From the NCBI GenBank assembly GCA_018400515.1, contig JAGYMR010000107.1, positions 1 through 8,965 of the forward strand: 8,965 nt of DNA. The letters are read 5' to 3'. The notes beneath the pieces were generated by a model. The model had not been told where the DNA came from and did no database searches. It worked only from the letters and a program-made list of their open reading frames with translations. This DNA comes from Tangfeifania sp. Its GTDB lineage: Bacteria; Bacteroidota; Bacteroidia; Bacteroidales; Prolixibacteraceae. This document shows, piece by piece, positions 6,756 through 8,965 of this stretch (the first letter of the stretch is position 1; every line of letters starts with the position of its first letter). A program made the position numbers and the translations under genes.

Positions 6756-8294
6756 TTAAAACTTGAATCCCAATGTAAAAAGAACTTTATTTTTATACAT
6801 GTTAAATTCAGCAAATTCCGGCGAATTATAATACTCAGTCGGAGGCGCCGGGTACAGGGTCTCATACTGATTTACCCGGGAGTGCCGGTAAGCGACATCA
6901 AAAAAGAATCCTCCGCTTTTATAGCCCAGACCAGCAGAAAATACATTTTTGTTCACCCCTTCATCCGGGCGGGATTGACCGAAAGCATTGGTTCTGAGTG
7001 GTGAGGGATACAATTCATATCCGCCCCGGAGGCTGATCGACTGGTTGACCAGCAACTCCCCGCCGATCCTCAGGTTTCCGACGGCGCGATAGGCTTCCGC
7101 AATTTCATTGTTTTCATCCACGAACTGGTATCCGTCGCCACCACGGCGCAGACTGGCCGAACCGTAATCAACAAATTCATAATCGACGCTGACCAGTCCT
7201 TTTTTAGCGATCACAAATGCTCCGCTGAGCGTTGCCCGGAGCGGTGTTTCAAGATCGTAGTTGTATTCGTCATAGGGGCTTGTGGCACCGTAGCTCCCCA
7301 TTTGTCCCTCTTCATTGGCCACATTGGAAGACATGTTGGTTTCAAAAACATCATGAAGATTATAAAAAGTAGGGGTATGCAGGGATGCACCCAACCGGAC
7401 CTCATTGACCGGTTTGTAGATCACCCCGATTTTTCCGTTGTAGCCGGTGCCGGAGGTGTGCAGGTATTTGTCAAACTGCATGTCGGTAAAATTGGGAATG
7501 TCATTGTTTTCATCCCATTCCAGCAATTCCGAAGTCTCCCTGTAGGATACATCCAGAATTCCCACGGAGGCGCCAACGTAAATTTTATGGTTAAAATTCA
7601 GTCCCAGGGCAAGGGAATATTCGTCGACCGACCCCTCCTTTGAGATGCTTTTCCGCTGGCTCTGTCCGTAGCCTCCCTCTTCCAGGTCGTGCCAGTATTC
7701 GTTGTTATCTTCATCATACCACAAAAGGTAAGTATCCCAGGCAAGTTGTTCATAGAAATCCATGAAATAGGGATTGTTTTCACTTCCCGCTTCGGGGGCG
7801 GGAATAAAATTACCGATGGTAGCATTGTCGGCCAGGTAGTCGAGAAATGATCCATCCAGGTTTTTTCCACCTGCCAGCATGGTGGTGTTGAAATTGACCA
7901 GGCGGTTGTAGCCGATCCCGACATTCACATTCACCAGTCCCGTTTCGCCCTGTCCGGGTGTTTTGATGGAGGAAACATAGCTGATATTGTTAAAGGAGAA
8001 ATTGTATTTATTGTCGGTCATCAACTGGCCCTGGTAGGTGGCTTCCACGTTGGACTGCCCGAAGGCGGGGGTAAACACCAGTTCGCCCGCCCGGTATAAA
8101 CCAAGTCCTGCCGGGTTTATACTAATCGATGTAAAATCGCCGCCCAGCGCCCCAAAGGCATTTCCCATGGCTCCGGCACGGGCGGTCCCCTGAACCTGGA
8201 ATCCTGAATAGCGTAAGGCGTCGGTTAGATCCTGTGCCCGGACCAGAAACGGCACAAGCATCACGGCTGTCATAATGGTTATAATTTTCTTCAT
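6756..8294 (-). CDS. OMPP1/FadL/TodX-type outer-membrane transporter
   Basis: Outer-membrane barrel of 512 residues, somewhat longer than E. coli FadL (about 445), in a family that carries hydrophobic compounds across the outer membrane. The signal peptide is MKKIITIMTAVMLVPFLVRAQ. The family N-terminal signature follows: GTARAGAMGNAFGALGGD (36-53), then SINPAGLGLYR (58-68, with NPAGLG at 60-65). This matches the plug-and-first-strand region of FadL and PorV-like proteins. Many amphipathic strands follow, and the chain ends in LFTLGFKF, a C-terminal aromatic beta-signal for barrel assembly. A loop at about 180-212 is rich in Trp, Tyr and acidic residues (LLWYDEDNNEYWHDLEE). The substrate is not known; in Bacteroidota such proteins are often annotated loosely as hemin receptors, and I see no evidence for heme here. 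The ATG start is directly ahead of the signal peptide. It lies 51 bases after the Ser/Arg-rich gene, so the two may share a transcript that ends at the stem-loop 6698-6729. Confidence 0.9.
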   Translation of the reverse strand: MKKIITIMTAVMLVPFLVRAQDLTDALRYSGFQVQGTARAGAMGNAFGALGGDFTSISINPAGLGLYRAGELVFTPAFGQSNVEATYQGQLMTDNKYNFSFNNISYVSSIKTPGQGETGLVNVNVGIGYNRLVNFNTTMLAGGKNLDGSFLDYLADNATIGNFIPAPEAGSENNPYFMDFYEQLAWDTYLLWYDEDNNEYWHDLEEGGYGQSQRKSISKEGSVDEYSLALGLNFNHKIYVGASVGILDVSYRETSELLEWDENNDIPNFTDMQFDKYLHTSGTGYNGKIGVIYKPVNEVRLGASLHTPTFYNLHDVFETNMSSNVANEEGQMGSYGATSPYDEYNYDLETPLRATLSGAFVIAKKGLVSVDYEFVDYGSASLRRGGDGYQFVDENNEIAEAYRAVGNLRIGGELLVNQSISLRGGYELYPSPLRTNAFGQSRPDEGVNKNVFSAGLGYKSGGFFFDVAYRHSRVNQYETLYPAPPTEYYNSPEFAEFNMYKNKVLFTLGFKF

Positions 8295-8345
8295 GGCAAC
8301 TCTGTTTTTCTGTTAATACTTTTTTTTGCAGTTCACCCCTTTCCC

Positions 8346-8965
8346 TTACCTTCTTCTTCCGGATGAGGAGCGCGACCGGCTGCCGGAGCTTCCGGAGCTG
8401 CGGGAACTGCTTGAACTGCTCGGGCTGTAACTTCTTGATGAGGATGAGGAACTTCTGCTGCGGTAGCTTCCCGAGCTGCTACTGCTGCGGCTTCGGCTAG
8501 GCGTGTAGCTTCGGCTTGAATTATTGGAACGGGAGGACGACCGGTAGCTCCGCGAAGAAGATTTGCTGGTACTTTTGTTATAGGTGGCACTTTCACGGTA
8601 ACTCCTGTTGTAGCTGGAAGTGGACCGCGGCCTTGTATAACGGGTTTTGGAACTGCTGCTGCTTTTGACAACCCTGGGGCGGGTGGTGGTTCCCGACCGT
8701 TCACTGCTTTGGACATTGGAAGAACCCGGGCGGGTATAGGTTTTTATCCGGGAGGATGAACCGGATTCCCTCCGGCTTTCCGTTTTTGCCTCCGGACTTT
8801 CCTTGCTTCTTCTTCTTTCGGTCAGGACATTTTCTTTTTCTGAAGATGATGTCCGGGTACGGTTATCCCTGACCCGTGTGTTGGCTTCCCCTGACCGGGA
8901 CCGGCTCCGGGTCTCCGCGGAAGATCTTTCAACAGTTGTTCTTTCGTCGGACCGGCTCCGGCCGC
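8346..8965 (-). CDS. C-terminal part of a Ser/Arg-rich low-complexity protein (start beyond the window)
   Basis: An open frame runs from the right edge to a TAA at 8346-8348: 205 complete codons and no internal stop. I count about 77 Ser and 41 Arg, with Thr, Tyr, Asn, Glu and Lys making up most of the rest. There is no Cys, Trp, Phe, His or Met. Serine density rises toward the C-terminus (32 of the last 50 residues), with repeated Ser-Tyr-Arg-Ser and Ser-Arg-Ser patterns and an ending SSSGRRR. The Ser runs use all six serine codons, so they reflect selection on the protein and not triplet expansion. The visible part is disordered and strongly basic. From memory, Bacteroidota encode exported or lipid-anchored proteins with an aromatic N-terminal part and Ser/Arg/Tyr-rich tails of this sort; the missing N-terminus prevents confirming that. 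It lies 51 bases upstream of the OMPP1 gene on the same strand. A second same-strand frame (8333-8716, Pro/Ala/Glu-rich) is also open but is probably a by-product of this composition. Confidence 0.7.
   Translation of the reverse strand, partial: GRSRSDERTTVERSSAETRSRSRSGEANTRVRDNRTRTSSSEKENVLTERRRSKESPEAKTESRRESGSSSRIKTYTRPGSSNVQSSERSGTTTRPRVVKSSSSSKTRYTRPRSTSSYNRSYRESATYNKSTSKSSSRSYRSSSRSNNSSRSYTPSRSRSSSSSGSYRSRSSSSSSRSYSPSSSSSSRSSGSSGSRSRSSSGRRR

Noticed and set aside
6368..6865. 165-codon minus-strand frame bridging the two barrel genes
   Set aside because: It overlaps both genes in another frame and runs through the stem-loop and the T8A8 tract; its AT-rich middle translates to low-complexity Phe, Lys and Leu.
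8346..8965. Triplet-repeat-like DNA considered as a tandem repeat or microsatellite
   Set aside because: No fixed repeat unit; Ser codons vary synonymously, so the periodicity comes from the protein composition.

Overview
The window looks like chromosome from a member of the Bacteroidota, probably class Bacteroidia. The grounds are -7 promoter elements of the TAnnTTTG type with no convincing Shine-Dalgarno sequences, signal peptides ending in Ala-Gln, an S9 prolyl peptidase resembling Porphyromonas PtpA, and outer-membrane barrels of the OMPP1/FadL and DUF5723 types. Base composition looks even and moderately GC-rich. I see no tRNA, rRNA, CRISPR array, insertion sequence or phage gene, and no gene-free stretch longer than about 210 bases.

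Layout, left to right. (1) 31-213, minus: a 60-residue cysteine-rich protein with its own promoter-like element. (2) 341-1486, minus: an MFS exporter-type permease. (3) 1574-3709, plus: a secreted S9-family prolyl peptidase, divergent from the permease across a short shared promoter region (1487-1573). (4) 3861-5132, minus: a DUF819 inner-membrane protein, convergent with the peptidase. (5) 5230-6555, minus: a DUF5723 outer-membrane barrel. (6) 6756-8294, minus: an OMPP1/FadL-type outer-membrane barrel, followed by a strong stem-loop at 6698-6729 that probably ends its transcript. (7) 8346-8965, minus: the C-terminal 205 codons of an extremely Ser/Arg-rich protein whose start lies beyond the right edge.

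How they may work together. The Ser/Arg-rich protein and the OMPP1 barrel are 51 bases apart on one strand and could share a transcript. The stem-loop would then separate them from the DUF5723 and DUF819 genes, which are 97 bases apart. The right half is therefore mainly cell-envelope genes. The peptidase is a typical peptide-scavenging exoenzyme that releases short Pro-ended peptides, and nothing ties it functionally to the permease next to it. No defence, mobile or obviously new multi-gene system is visible. The least explained items are the Ser/Arg-rich tail, the small Cys protein, and the acidic segment in the DUF5723 barrel.
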